Origin: Fibrobacter sp.
Lineage (GTDB): Bacteria; Fibrobacterota; Fibrobacteria; Fibrobacterales; Fibrobacteraceae
NCBI GenBank assembly: GCA_024398995.1
Contig: JAKSIE010000008.1
Span: 1-64,000, forward strand
Reading direction: 5' to 3'
DNA length: 64,000 bases
The notes under the pieces were generated by a model. The model was not told the DNA's origin. It saw nothing but the letters and a program-made list of their open reading frames with translations, and ran no database searches. Position numbers and translations under genes: made by a program. Shown here piece after piece: positions 9,058 to 19,600 of the stretch; within the stretch, counting starts at the first letter, position 1; every line of letters begins with the position of its first letter.

Positions 9058-9088
9058 GCCCGGCATTTTTTTGCCGAGCCTTTTTTTT
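9058..9088. terminator. intrinsic terminator between convergent genes
   Basis: GCCCGGCA and TGCCGAGC form the stem and eight T follow. It sits between the TPR gene and the convergent flotillin gene. Confidence 0.85.
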
Positions 9089-9103
9089 GTTTAACGTTTT
9101 TGA

Positions 9104-10594
9104 TTACTTGTCGGAATCTTTCTTTTCTTCAGTAATCTGCTTGACACCACCCACACCTGCAAGCTTTGCACCGAACATGCTGCCCACAATGGTCTTCAAG
9201 TCGATACCTACGGAATCGGTAAGACCGTTGGTGATCTGAGAAAGAGTCTTGGTAATATCTTCTGTAAGCTTGGCGGTATTGCCTTCGCCGTACATAGTGA
9301 TGCTTCCAATCTTTTCCATGGGCTTTGCGATGTTGCTTGCCACAGCAGGGAGCTGTTCAAAGAATTTTTCCAAGGTCTTCAGCTGCATTTCCTGACGAGC
9401 GGCCTCACCATACTTCTTCATGGCTTCAGCCTTCTTGTCCAGAGCTTCAGCTTCTGCAATACCCTTGGCCTTCACGGCGTCTGCTTCAGCTTCACCTTTG
9501 GCCTTGATAGCAGCTGCTTCAGCGAATGCCTTTTGCTTTTCTGCTTCTGCCACCTTGGTGATTGCCACGGCGCGCTGTTCCTCGGTGTAACGGGTTGCTT
9601 CAGCATCCTTCTGTTGCTGGAACAAGTCGGCTTCAGACTTCTGAATCATGGCCTGGCGTTCAGCTTCGGCCTTCTTCTGAATTTCAGCTTCCAGTTCCTT
9701 CTGGCGGACAGCCACCATCTTTTCGCGAACTTCAATTTCCTTTTCCTGCTTAGCGATGTTTGCTTCGGCATTGGCAATTTCAATTTCGCGACGCTGCTTC
9801 TGTTCCTGGATTTTATAGGCAGCATCAGCAATAGCCTGTTCCGTATCAGAAATCTTTTGCAGGTTAGCCTTCTTCACTGCCAGATCATTTTGCTTCTGAG
9901 CAATTTCCAGGTCAGCGGCAACAGCAGCATCGTTAGCTTCCTTCTTGGCCTGAGACTGGGCAACACTAATATCACGTTCAGCATTAGCCTTAGAAATGGC
10001 GGCTGCCTTGCGGATAGCCACAGTCTTGTCTACGCCCAAGTTTTCGATAACACCATTGCTGTCTGCAAAATTCTGGATATTGAAAGTCTGCACAATAATA
10101 CCCAGCTTTTCCAAATCCGGAATAGCATTTTCAAGGACGCGTTCAGAAACCTGCTTACGGTCGCTCACCATATCAACCAGCTTCATCTGGCCCACGATTT
10201 CACGCATGTTACCTTCAAGAACGTCGACCACCATTTCCTTGATCTGTTCGGGCTTCTTGTTCAAGAAGTTCTGGGCAGAGGCCCTAAGCCTCGAAGGATC
10301 GTCAGAAATCTTCACGTTCACGACAGCATCAACAACCACATTGATGTAATCAGAAGTAGGGACTGCATTACGAGTCTTCACGTCAATAGGAATAAGCTGC
10401 AAACTCAGGTGATCCGCACGTTCAAAGAACGGAATGCAAAAACCTGCGCGACCAATGATAACACGAGGCTGTTTCTGGATACCAGATACAATCACGGCTT
10501 CATCCGGTGCAGCCTTGATATAGGCGGCAAAGAACAGGATGATGAAAAGTAAGACAAACACACCAACGATGGCGATGATTGTTTCAGTGGACAT
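9104..10594 (-). CDS. floT: flotillin-like membrane scaffold protein
   Basis: The protein has 496 residues. One N-terminal membrane segment (about 6-27) precedes an SPFH/band-7 domain (about 30-200). A long alanine-, glutamate- and lysine-rich coiled coil follows (about 200-410) with the repeated AEAEA/KAKGEAEA pattern of flotillins. A C-terminal glycine-containing tail ends the chain. Length and domain order match bacterial FloT (YuaG). Flotillins organise membrane microdomains. AAGGAG precedes the ATG. No NfeD-type partner gene is adjacent, unlike many floT loci. Confidence 0.88.
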   Translation of the reverse strand: MSTETIIAIVGVFVLLFIILFFAAYIKAAPDEAVIVSGIQKQPRVIIGRAGFCIPFFERADHLSLQLIPIDVKTRNAVPTSDYINVVVDAVVNVKISDDPSRLRASAQNFLNKKPEQIKEMVVDVLEGNMREIVGQMKLVDMVSDRKQVSERVLENAIPDLEKLGIIVQTFNIQNFADSNGVIENLGVDKTVAIRKAAAISKANAERDISVAQSQAKKEANDAAVAADLEIAQKQNDLAVKKANLQKISDTEQAIADAAYKIQEQKQRREIEIANAEANIAKQEKEIEVREKMVAVRQKELEAEIQKKAEAERQAMIQKSEADLFQQQKDAEATRYTEEQRAVAITKVAEAEKQKAFAEAAAIKAKGEAEADAVKAKGIAEAEALDKKAEAMKKYGEAARQEMQLKTLEKFFEQLPAVASNIAKPMEKIGSITMYGEGNTAKLTEDITKTLSQITNGLTDSVGIDLKTIVGSMFGAKLAGVGGVKQITEEKKDSDK

Positions 10595-10727
10595 TTGTTC
10601 TCCTTTTTTATTTTTCGTCCTTCTAGTTAACTTGTTCTCTTCCTTAATGAAGATACGATTTTTTTATCTCTTTGGATCAAAAAATCGGAAAAATCGTACA
10701 GGCGTAAACCTGCATAAATTTTTCCTT

Positions 10728-10764
10728 AAAAAAAGACTCGCCTACTGACAAGCGAGTCTTTTTT
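10728..10764 (-). terminator. intrinsic terminator after pta
   Basis: AAGACTCGC and GCGAGTCTT pair around a short loop with A and T runs on both sides, so it can act on either strand. It ends the phosphate acetyltransferase transcript. Confidence 0.85.
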
Positions 10765-10783
10765 GCATTAGCCAAACTAGCTT

Positions 10784-12175
10784 TTAAGCTTGGGCCTGGA
10801 CAGCAGTCAGAGCGATGGTATAGACAATATCTTCCACCAAGGCGCCACGGGACAGGTCGTTCACCGGCTTTGCCAAGCCCTGAAGCATGGGGCCGATAGC
10901 GATGGTACCGCGAGCGGAGCGCTGCACAGCCTTGTAACCGATGTTGCCGGCGGAAAGATCCGGGAACACGAATACGGTAGCCTTGCCAGCCACAGCGGAA
11001 CCCGGAGCCTTCAGAGAGCCTACACTGGGAGTAGTTGCTGCGTCGTACTGCAGCGGGCCATCCAGGGCCATGTCGGGGCGGGCAGCCTTGGCGATGGCGG
11101 TAGCTTCCTTCACGAGGTCAGCGTCGGGACCCTTGCCGGAATTGATGGTGCTGTAGGAAAGCATGGCGACGCGGCTGGGCAGGCCGAATGCCTTGGCGGT
11201 GTCGTCGCACTGGAGGGCGATACCAGCAAGTTCTTCGGCGGTGGGGTTCAGGTTGATAGCGCAGTCACCGTAGACGTAGGTCTGACCGGGGAGGCACATA
11301 AAGAACACGGAGCTTACAGACTTGACGCCGGGAGCGCACTTGATGATCTGGAGAGCCGGACGGAGGGTATCGGCGGTAGAATGGATGGCGCCAGAAACGA
11401 GACCGTCCACTTCGCCCATCTTCAGCATCATGGTAGCGAGGGTAACGTTGTCCTTGAGGGCTGCGCGAGCCTGTTCCTCGGTCATGCCCTTGGACTTGCG
11501 GAGTTCCACCAGAGTCGGGACATACTTTTCTGCAAGAGCTTCGGAGGGTTCGATAATCTCGATGCTTGCGGGGAGGGTTACACCAACGGACTTGGCGGTA
11601 GCTTCGATTTCAGCCTTTGCACCCACCAATACAGGAACTGCAATGTTGCGTTCAACGGCGAGAACTGCAGCTTGGACGGTACGGGGTTCGGAACCTTCGG
11701 GGAGAACGATGCGCTTTGCGGCCTTGGAAGCCTTGATGAGAAGGCCGGCGCGGAACATTGCCTGAGAAGTCTTGCGTTCTGCAGCGGGCTCAGCCAGGTC
11801 GCGAGCAATGCACTTGGGGCAGTGCATGATGCGGCTGGGGCAGTACAGGTCTGCATCTTCGTCACCGCAGAAGATCTTTGCGTCGAGGGCGGTTGCAAGC
11901 TTGTCGTTATACTTGTAGGCGGCGGCACCGCTCATGTCCTGTGCGCCTTCCACAACAACTACGTCCACAGCGTCAAAGTCCTGGGCGATGAAGTCGGCGG
12001 CGATCTTTTCCATAAGCACGGCGCTATCGCCGGACTTGAGCATTTCCACAGCGGCGGAACCATTGAGGCAGGGCTTGTAAGTAGCGGTCTTGAGACCGGC
12101 CTTGGCTACGGCGTCAATTGCAACTTGAACCTTGGCGGCCATGTCGGCAGCAGCAACGAGATATACACGATTCAT
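10784..12175 (-). CDS. pta: phosphate acetyltransferase
   Basis: The protein has 463 residues. The C-terminal catalytic domain (about 140-460) has typical Pta features such as [43 protein letters not shown] and the ending [24 protein letters not shown]. It converts acetyl-CoA and phosphate to acetyl phosphate for acetate formation. The N-terminal 130 residues resemble the BioD-like P-loop domain of long Pta proteins, but the phosphate-binding loop is gone ([12 protein letters not shown]) and the DRTGG-type region of the long form is absent. That region carries cysteines ([12 protein letters not shown]). Acetate kinase is not adjacent. TTGGAG precedes the ATG. Confidence 0.9.
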   Translation of the reverse strand: MNRVYLVAAADMAAKVQVAIDAVAKAGLKTATYKPCLNGSAAVEMLKSGDSAVLMEKIAADFIAQDFDAVDVVVVEGAQDMSGAAAYKYNDKLATALDAKIFCGDEDADLYCPSRIMHCPKCIARDLAEPAAERKTSQAMFRAGLLIKASKAAKRIVLPEGSEPRTVQAAVLAVERNIAVPVLVGAKAEIEATAKSVGVTLPASIEIIEPSEALAEKYVPTLVELRKSKGMTEEQARAALKDNVTLATMMLKMGEVDGLVSGAIHSTADTLRPALQIIKCAPGVKSVSSVFFMCLPGQTYVYGDCAINLNPTAEELAGIALQCDDTAKAFGLPSRVAMLSYSTINSGKGPDADLVKEATAIAKAARPDMALDGPLQYDAATTPSVGSLKAPGSAVAGKATVFVFPDLSAGNIGYKAVQRSARGTIAIGPMLQGLAKPVNDLSRGALVEDIVYTIALTAVQAQA

Positions 12176-12493
12176 AAAAACTCCAATTTTATTTAGTTTT
12201 TTCTTGTTTTACACCCTAAAATTAAGATTTTACCCCCCTCTGTGGCACCCCAAAAATTCAAAAAAACACTTATTTTCCCTTTCATTTCCACATCAAAAAA
12301 CACACTTGCGATACAAATTCGTAACTCTTTGATATCCAATAAGATGTAAAACACCCTTCATCGGTGGCTTTTCATTCAAAAGTTTACAAACCTTTAACTT
12401 TTGCCCCCTTTCGCCTTTTGTAAAAAAAAATTATTTTTAGGCCCGTATTTGGTTTGTTTTTGGTCTATTAGGGAAACCTATAGGAGAGAATGG
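12176..12493 (+). other. intergenic promoter region between divergent genes
   Basis: This is 318 bp without a gene, very A- and T-rich, between pta (minus) and the first fibro-slime gene (plus). It must hold both promoters, but no clear -35/-10 pair can be named. AGGAGAG at 12482-12488 is the ribosome binding site for the ATG at 12494. Confidence 0.5.
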
Positions 12494-15400
12494 ATGAGGT
12501 TCAGCAACCTTTTCCGGGGCTTGGCTTGTGGCCTAGCTCTGTTTGTTGTTTCTGCAAATGCCCAGACCGTGGCAAAGGCCCATGTCGTGTACAAGGGCGA
12601 AGGTCTTTATTACGCAGACAACGAAGAGAATTTTAAATTCCAGGCTGCCGATCGCGAACGAAACGGCACCTACACCATTGATTTTACGGAAGAACGTCTC
12701 AAGCCTTCGGCTATTGAGGCGAGAAAACTTCGTTTCGGCCTAAACTGTACCGAAGGTAAAAAAGATTGCGAAACCTACCTGTACAAAGACGAAACAGTTC
12801 TTCCCACCCTGAAGGAGTTGTTCCCCGACTACGTCTATCAGGAAAAGGACCAGCCCGTTTATGAGGTATGGATTTCTGTGGACGCAACCGGCGTTACCAT
12901 CTTGCCAGGCATTCCCGAAGAATACATAGTTCCCGATCCTGTGGAAAAAGTCATTATGCTGTTCCCCTCCTGGGACAATACCTCCGCGATCATGAGCGTT
13001 GACGGTAAGGAACACACCATGATTTCCGCCGGCACATACTGCGGCTGGTTCGGTACAACCGTAAAGATCGTTCCCAAAGATGCCTACGTTTCCTTTAAGC
13101 AAACTATTGGCGATACATACATCGGCGCCGACGGCATTTCTCACCAGCCCATCGCCATTGAAGACGAAATCAAGCTGGATTCCATCCTTGCTACAGGAAC
13201 CGACACCGTCTGGATTCTGGCAAAGCACGGCTATCCCGACCTTTACAGCGAATATACCGGCGACCTTAAGGACTGCCCCATCAAAAAGCTCCCGGTCATG
13301 ATGTTCGACTGGCTCCATGGTCCAGAAGGAGACGGCATTGAGGGCAACGGAAATCCCAAATATGGCGTAAGCGCAGACTTTGGTTCTGGCGGCTGTAAGG
13401 GTGAAAATGACGCTTACGGCGCACGAAAGGGCATGGTAGAAACTCAGCTGGGTCCCAACGGTGTTCCTGTACGAGCAGCAAACTTCCCCAAGGACTGCAA
13501 GCTTACCGAGCATCTTGACAACTGGTTCCTCCCCGAAGTGATCGCCAAGGTAAACGGCAAGGAATACACAAACGTCACCTGCCGCGAACTGGAACTTGTT
13601 CTGGATACCGCAGGTTTCTGGCTAGGTCAGCAGGACCTGGACAGCCCCGAACACGGCATGTTCCTCCTGGACGATTTCGACTACCTGGACAGCGCAAAAA
13701 CCGTCAAGAATCCCTATTACGACCAGCTGAGCGGAACCGCCCACGATAAGAATGGCAACGAAATCAAGCTTGAAAATCACAACTACGGCTTTACCATGAA
13801 GGTCCAGGCCCAGTTCGAATACGTGCCTGGTCAAAAGTTCGAGTTCTTCGGCGATGACGACGTTTGGGTTTTCATCAACAACAAGCTTGTGGTGGATATC
13901 GGCGGCCAGCACCACCGTGTCACCGGCAAGGTCAACCTGGACACTATCGGCCAAAACACAGGCGACACCCTGGTGCCCGGCCAGACCTACCCCTTCCATA
14001 TTTTCTATGCAGAACGTCACAAGGTAGAATCCAACTTCAAGATGCGCACGTCTATCGACCTGCGCTCTGACGCCAGCATGTTCCTTGCCGACCTGGGCAG
14101 CACCGACGAAGTGATCAAGAAGGAAGTATGGCAGATTGTTCGCGAACGTGCCCTGGCCTGCGATTTTTCCAGCAGCCCCGAAAGCGAGAAGACGGAACGC
14201 GGCCCCTCCAACTTTATCCTCTACGGCAAGAGCCTGCCTAAGGGTGGCGTGGAATTGAAGACCCTTGACTCCCTTTACTACAAGGGCATCAAGGTGCAGA
14301 ACAACTTCACCATGCTGACCGTCGATCTTTTGGCTATCGAGCACGCCCAAAGCCTGCCGCCGGGAACCTACTACGTTCGCGTGTCCCTGAAGGAAAATCC
14401 CGACGAGTATAAGGACGTCTACTTTACCATTCCGCCTTACGCACTGCCGAACCTGGCATTTGCAACCGTCAAGGATTCCAACTACAAGGTTATCGACTTC
14501 GACACCCAGGACACTACCTACTATACTCAGTACTGGTCTCCCCTCGGAAACGATGTAAGCCGTAACGTTTCTAGCGACACCTTGCCCATCAACCTGGACA
14601 AGAGCGAAAAGATGTGGGCCGGCCGCTCCTACCCGGTAAACATCATGTACGCCGAAGAATGGGCAACCATCTATAGCGACATTGCCGTAAAGCTTACAAC
14701 ATCTACAGACTCCCTGATTCCCTGCGACTCCATGGGCAACCCCATTAACGAAGTTGTCCTAATGGCAGGCCATGCACACTTCTTCGTGAAGGCAATCGGC
14801 GAAGTGGTGAACGGAACCCTTACGGCAAGTACCGACGGTTCTACAAACAAGTCTGTGGACTGGACAAACATCAACATCGCAGTACCCCCTGTACCGCAAG
14901 TTGAAGTGGCATACATTTTCGACCGCACCGGTGACGGACGCGCCGACAGTATCTGGATTCACTTTAACAAGCCTCTGGGCGGTCAAAGCGTCTTGGACTA
15001 TCTGAAGTTCACCTTCGGTACATCCTACAAGACCGAATACCTGATGAACGGCGACACCTCCGCAACTAGCTACGTAGCAAAGTACAAGGACGGCGACAGC
15101 GTTGCAGTGCTCTACACCAAGGATGGCGAAGGCTTCGGAACATCCATCTTTACTGGTGGCGCCACCAAGCCTTACTCCGGCAAGCTGAATCTCTGGTACA
15201 CCTATACCGATGACGCCGGCAAGCAAACCATCTTCCCCATTGAAGGCGCCCTTACCGATAAGGTAGGCCCTGTTGTCGTTGCTGCAGAAATTTCCTACAT
15301 GACCGACGGAAACACCATGCTGCTGCTCTCCTTCAGTGAAGGCCTCTTCGGCGAAAACGCCAACACCGAGTTCTTCAGATTCCATTGCTGGAAATCAGAC

Positions 15401-16420
15401 ATTCTCGATTCCAACGTCAAGCGAGCAAGCGACATCGGAACCACTCCCGCAAACCAGTGGAAGCTGGTGTTCCCCAGAGGTCTTGAAACCGAGGTGATTC
15501 CGGCTGTAGGCGACTCCGTGCGCCTGACTCCGCCGTCTCAGTTGGGCGAGGCCGTTGACCTGCTGGCAATCGCCCCCCACGAGAACAATCCCTTTGTTCG
15601 TATCACCGGCGAACAGAAGATTACCGTTTCCAGCCCCACCTTGGTTGAACTGGATCCGTCGAGCCCCGCGTTCGAAGAAGCCCGCGAAATCATCAAGAGC
15701 GAAAACGCCACTGTTCCCAAGCTTGTGGATAACGAAAAGCCGCTCTCTGTGGACCAGGTGGCCGAAAAGTACGGCACCCAGGGCCATTACCTGAGCGACT
15801 TGGATATGGGAACCTTGGTTGAAAACGAAATTGCCGAAATCGTAAAGTCAATCCAGTCTACTCCCAGCTACGTAGACAGCAAGGCTAAGGGTGAAAGCGC
15901 CGCAACCCAGACCTATACCATCGAGCAGATCATAGGTATGGTCAGCAAGGGCGAACTGAACATTGACCAGGCCAAAAAGAGATTCAATCTTGACGATACC
16001 ATCGTAAAGGCCTACAAGAACGGGCTTCTCACCCCCCAGAACGTCCACAACTATGCAAGCGGCAGCGAAGCCCAGATTCAGTCAATCATTGAAACTGTGG
16101 CAAACCAGACCGAACTGCAGTACAAGACGATCTACTACACCAGCCTGGGCCAGTTCGTCAACGAAGACTCCGGCATCATCCGCTGTAGCGACAAAATCTT
16201 CGAAGATACCGACAGCAAGACCTGCCGCGGTAGCAAGGGTCGTTTCTACCTGGCTTGGAACATGCGCTCCGCAGACAAGCGTCTGGTTGCCACCGGCGTG
16301 TACATCGCCCGCCTGGTTCTCCGCGTCAAGGTAAACGGCAAGATTCTTACCGACAGGACCCGCGATTTCCTCTGGGGCGTTCGCCACGGCCGAATCAATA
16401 TCTTTGATATCGACTACTAA
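12494..16420 (+). CDS. large exported fibro-slime domain protein
   Basis: The protein has 1308 residues. After the signal peptide (ending about SANAQ, 22) comes a beta module shared with the next gene (about 150-250, CGWFGTTVKIVP). The fibro-slime (PA14-like) domain lies at about 265-530, from MMFDWLHGPEGDG through FFGDDDVWVFINNKLVVDIGG to MRTSIDL. A long tandem beta region follows, then a helical linker with repeated short motifs (about 1090-1200). A C-terminal FlgD-type beta module ends it (AWNMRSADKRLVATGVYIARL). Such proteins are known from cellulose-adhering Fibrobacter and are implicated in attachment; cellulose binding here is inferred. AGGAGAG before the ATG decides the start against an in-frame ATG at 12401. 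Confidence 0.87.
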   Translation: MRFSNLFRGLACGLALFVVSANAQTVAKAHVVYKGEGLYYADNEENFKFQAADRERNGTYTIDFTEERLKPSAIEARKLRFGLNCTEGKKDCETYLYKDETVLPTLKELFPDYVYQEKDQPVYEVWISVDATGVTILPGIPEEYIVPDPVEKVIMLFPSWDNTSAIMSVDGKEHTMISAGTYCGWFGTTVKIVPKDAYVSFKQTIGDTYIGADGISHQPIAIEDEIKLDSILATGTDTVWILAKHGYPDLYSEYTGDLKDCPIKKLPVMMFDWLHGPEGDGIEGNGNPKYGVSADFGSGGCKGENDAYGARKGMVETQLGPNGVPVRAANFPKDCKLTEHLDNWFLPEVIAKVNGKEYTNVTCRELELVLDTAGFWLGQQDLDSPEHGMFLLDDFDYLDSAKTVKNPYYDQLSGTAHDKNGNEIKLENHNYGFTMKVQAQFEYVPGQKFEFFGDDDVWVFINNKLVVDIGGQHHRVTGKVNLDTIGQNTGDTLVPGQTYPFHIFYAERHKVESNFKMRTSIDLRSDASMFLADLGSTDEVIKKEVWQIVRERALACDFSSSPESEKTERGPSNFILYGKSLPKGGVELKTLDSLYYKGIKVQNNFTMLTVDLLAIEHAQSLPPGTYYVRVSLKENPDEYKDVYFTIPPYALPNLAFATVKDSNYKVIDFDTQDTTYYTQYWSPLGNDVSRNVSSDTLPINLDKSEKMWAGRSYPVNIMYAEEWATIYSDIAVKLTTSTDSLIPCDSMGNPINEVVLMAGHAHFFVKAIGEVVNGTLTASTDGSTNKSVDWTNINIAVPPVPQVEVAYIFDRTGDGRADSIWIHFNKPLGGQSVLDYLKFTFGTSYKTEYLMNGDTSATSYVAKYKDGDSVAVLYTKDGEGFGTSIFTGGATKPYSGKLNLWYTYTDDAGKQTIFPIEGALTDKVGPVVVAAEISYMTDGNTMLLLSFSEGLFGENANTEFFRFHCWKSDILDSNVKRASDIGTTPANQWKLVFPRGLETEVIPAVGDSVRLTPPSQLGEAVDLLAIAPHENNPFVRITGEQKITVSSPTLVELDPSSPAFEEAREIIKSENATVPKLVDNEKPLSVDQVAEKYGTQGHYLSDLDMGTLVENEIAEIVKSIQSTPSYVDSKAKGESAATQTYTIEQIIGMVSKGELNIDQAKKRFNLDDTIVKAYKNGLLTPQNVHNYASGSEAQIQSIIETVANQTELQYKTIYYTSLGQFVNEDSGIIRCSDKIFEDTDSKTCRGSKGRFYLAWNMRSADKRLVATGVYIARLVLRVKVNGKILTDRTRDFLWGVRHGRINIFDIDY

Positions 16421-16486
16421 CAAAAGAACGCCGTTCTAAAAAAAACGGAACCGATTGTTCCACGAAGCGCGTTTTACACGAAATTA

Positions 16487-16517
16487 CCCTATGCAAGCCC
16501 TTTTGCATAGGGATTTT
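16487..16517 (+). terminator. intrinsic terminator after first fibro-slime gene
   Basis: CCCTATGCA and TGCATAGGG form a perfect 9-bp stem, followed by ATTTTT. The two fibro-slime genes are therefore probably separate transcripts. Confidence 0.85.
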
Positions 16518-16649
16518 TACACTTTGCAGACACTAGCATATTGTGATTTTCATCATAATAAGGTATTTTAAACCTTATAAGACTTAACACTCTGGTGGCG
16601 ACAAACCGTGAATAAGGAGATTCGGTTGTCCCCAGAAGGAGAAAGATGG

Positions 16650-19600
16650 ATGTGGATTAGAAATTTGGTCAAGGGATGTTCCCTTGTTCTCGCTTTTTGT
16701 GCCTCTTTTGTCATGGCACAGCAAAATGTCGAATACAAACTTACAGTCAACTATAGTGGCGAAGCCCTTTACTATAGGTATAGCGGTTCAAACTGTCTAA
16801 ATGCAGGTACGGCAGACCCTAGTGGCTCCTACACGCTCAAATTTACGACTAGAGCGAATTCTACCGTTACCTTCTATACCGACAAGAACTGCAACAAAAC
16901 ATTGCAGGCAGCCAAAAGGCTAAGCGAAATCTGCCGACCGGGTGAAACATCCGCCGTCATAAGCATTGAGGCTCCCGCCGCACCGACAAGTTCCTCAAGT
17001 GTACCTAAGTCCAGCTCCAGCCAGTTTGGCACCCGCTCCAGCTCCAGCAAGAACCCTGGCGGCGGACAGCCCGGTGGTAACCAGCAGCCTTCCGGCAAGA
17101 CTGTCATTCGATTCCTTACTCCCTGGACAAACACTTCCGCCGTCCTTTTCGTGAACGGCGACTCCACCTCCCTTATGACCCCGGTAAAGAACTACTGCGG
17201 CTGGTTCCAGACCACTCTTAACGCTCCTGCAAGCGGATTCAATGTCCACTTCAAGCAGACCATCGGCTTGAACTATGTGGGCAGCGAAGGCATGGTCTCC
17301 AAGGCTCCCACTTCGGCAACCGAAATCAGTCTGGACTCTATTGCAGCCCTTACCGATACCATTTGGATTCAGGGTTACAAGAACGACGTTCCCGCACTTT
17401 TCGCAAAGTATCCCGGCGTTCTGGGTGAATGCCCCCTCAAGAAATTCCCTGTGACTGTTTTCGACTGGCTCCACGGCAACAAGGGTGACGGTGCAAACGG
17501 AAACGGTGCCTCTACCAACGGCGTAAGCGCAGACTTCGGCTCCGGCGGATGCGGCGGTAGCAATGCCAGGGACAGCAAAGGCAACGGCTACATGAAGGGT
17601 ATGGTGGAATACAAGCTGGGCGCCAACGGTGTTCCCGTTCCCGCAAATCCCTTCCCCGCCGACTGTAAGCTCACAACCCATCTGGACAAATGGTTCCTGC
17701 CCGAGGTCATTGCCAAGAAGAACGGTGTTGAATACACCAACATGACCTGCCGTGACCTCTATATCTCCATGGATAACGAAGGTTTCTGGCTTGCCGAAGT
17801 CTCCTCCGACAAGATTTCCGAAGGTAACGAAAAGAACAAGGGCGGCATGTTCCTTGTAGACGACTTCGAATTCCTGGATGACGCACAGACCATCAAGAAT
17901 CCCTACTACGACTGGCTGAATGGCAGCGGCGGAAACCACAACTTTGGTTTTGCAGTAAAGATCCAGGCAACCTTTGAATACGTTCCTGGCCAGTACTTCG
18001 ACTTCTACGGCGACGACGACGTATGGGTGTTCATCGACAAGCGCCTCGCTGTAGATATCGGCGGTCAGCACCGTCAGGTTGCAGGTGCCGTAGACCTGGA
18101 CACCATGGGCCTGAAGGTCGGCGAGACCTACGACTTCCACATCTTCTACGTAGAACGTCATGTAAGTTCCTCCAACTTCCGTATGCGTACTTCCATCGAC
18201 CTGCAGGTAGACGCCTCCATCTTCGTCACCTCCAACAAGCGTACGACTTCCACCGACTATAACGTCTGGCAGATCAACAAGAAGAACAAGCTCTCCTGCG
18301 GTTACGACCCCAACAACACCGAAGTGGACACCACCGGCGGTGCCTCCACCTTCAGGCTCACAGGCGGCAACCTAGAAGAACCCGAAATCCTGGGTGTCGG
18401 AACTCATTTTGAAGGCCTCAAGATTACCAGCGACTCCACCTTCTCCATTGACTCCGCAGCAATCGTTGATGCAGCCGCCTTGGCTCCGGGCCACTACTTC
18501 CTGGAAATCTCCTTGAAGTCCGACCCCAGCCAGACCACCACTATTGAAATCGTTATTCCGTCTTACCCGCTGCCCACCATCGCCTTCGCAGACGACAAGT
18601 GGAAGGTCATCGGTAACGGTACTGAAATCTCTGGCAACCAGGCAACCATCAGCACCCTGGCCTACGAAATTTATCCGGTGAACATCACCTTCCTTGAAGA
18701 AACCGCTACGGTAAACGACTATAACAGAAAGATTACCATCAGTGCTTCTAGCCCCCTGATCGACATCATCGACAAGGATGGCAACGTTATTTCCAAGGTT
18801 ACTCTGAACGACAAGGCACAGGCAACCTTCTACATTCGAGCAAACGGCGCCGTTAGCGGTGCAACCCTCCTCATCAAGGGTACGGCAGCCAAGGCCTCCT
18901 ACTGGAAGGAATTAAGCTTTATCGAACCGCCTATTCCTCGCGTAACTTTCGCCATGATCGGCGACCGCAATGGCGATGGCCGCGGCGACAGCCTCTACGC
19001 TGAATTCGACAAGAACTTTGACGATTCGAACATTCTGGATTCCGTGCAGTTCACCTTCGGCGAAACCTTCGCAGTAGTGAGCAGCAAGAACATCAAGAAA
19101 ATCGCTGCCAATAAGATTGTCATTACCACCGAAGGCGCCTGCGACTCCGCATCCGCTTGCGGCTTCGGCAGCAGACAGTTTACCGGTGGCGAAAACGGCC
19201 TTTACACCGGCAACATCGGGACCTGGGTAACCTACAAGGAAAACGGTAGAACCCATAACCTTAAGACCACCAACGATCCTGTAGAAGACGGTATCGGCCC
19301 TATCATCGTTAAGGCAACCAAGGAAACCATGAGCGATGGTAACCGCAAGCTCACCCTGACCTTTAGCGAAGCCATTACCGACGAATCCCGCAAGGAATTC
19401 TACACCCAGATGTTCCAGTACATCTGTCCCCGTAACGGCGAAGACAAGCAACCCGAAGACGCAGTACAGCAGGGCGGCAACGGCAAGACCGCCACCCTGG
19501 TGTTCAGCCCCTCTACCCTGGAATCTGTTTACCCCACCGATGGCGACCAAATCCGATTCACTCCGAACAAGTTCGCTGTAGACCTGAACGGTAACAATCC

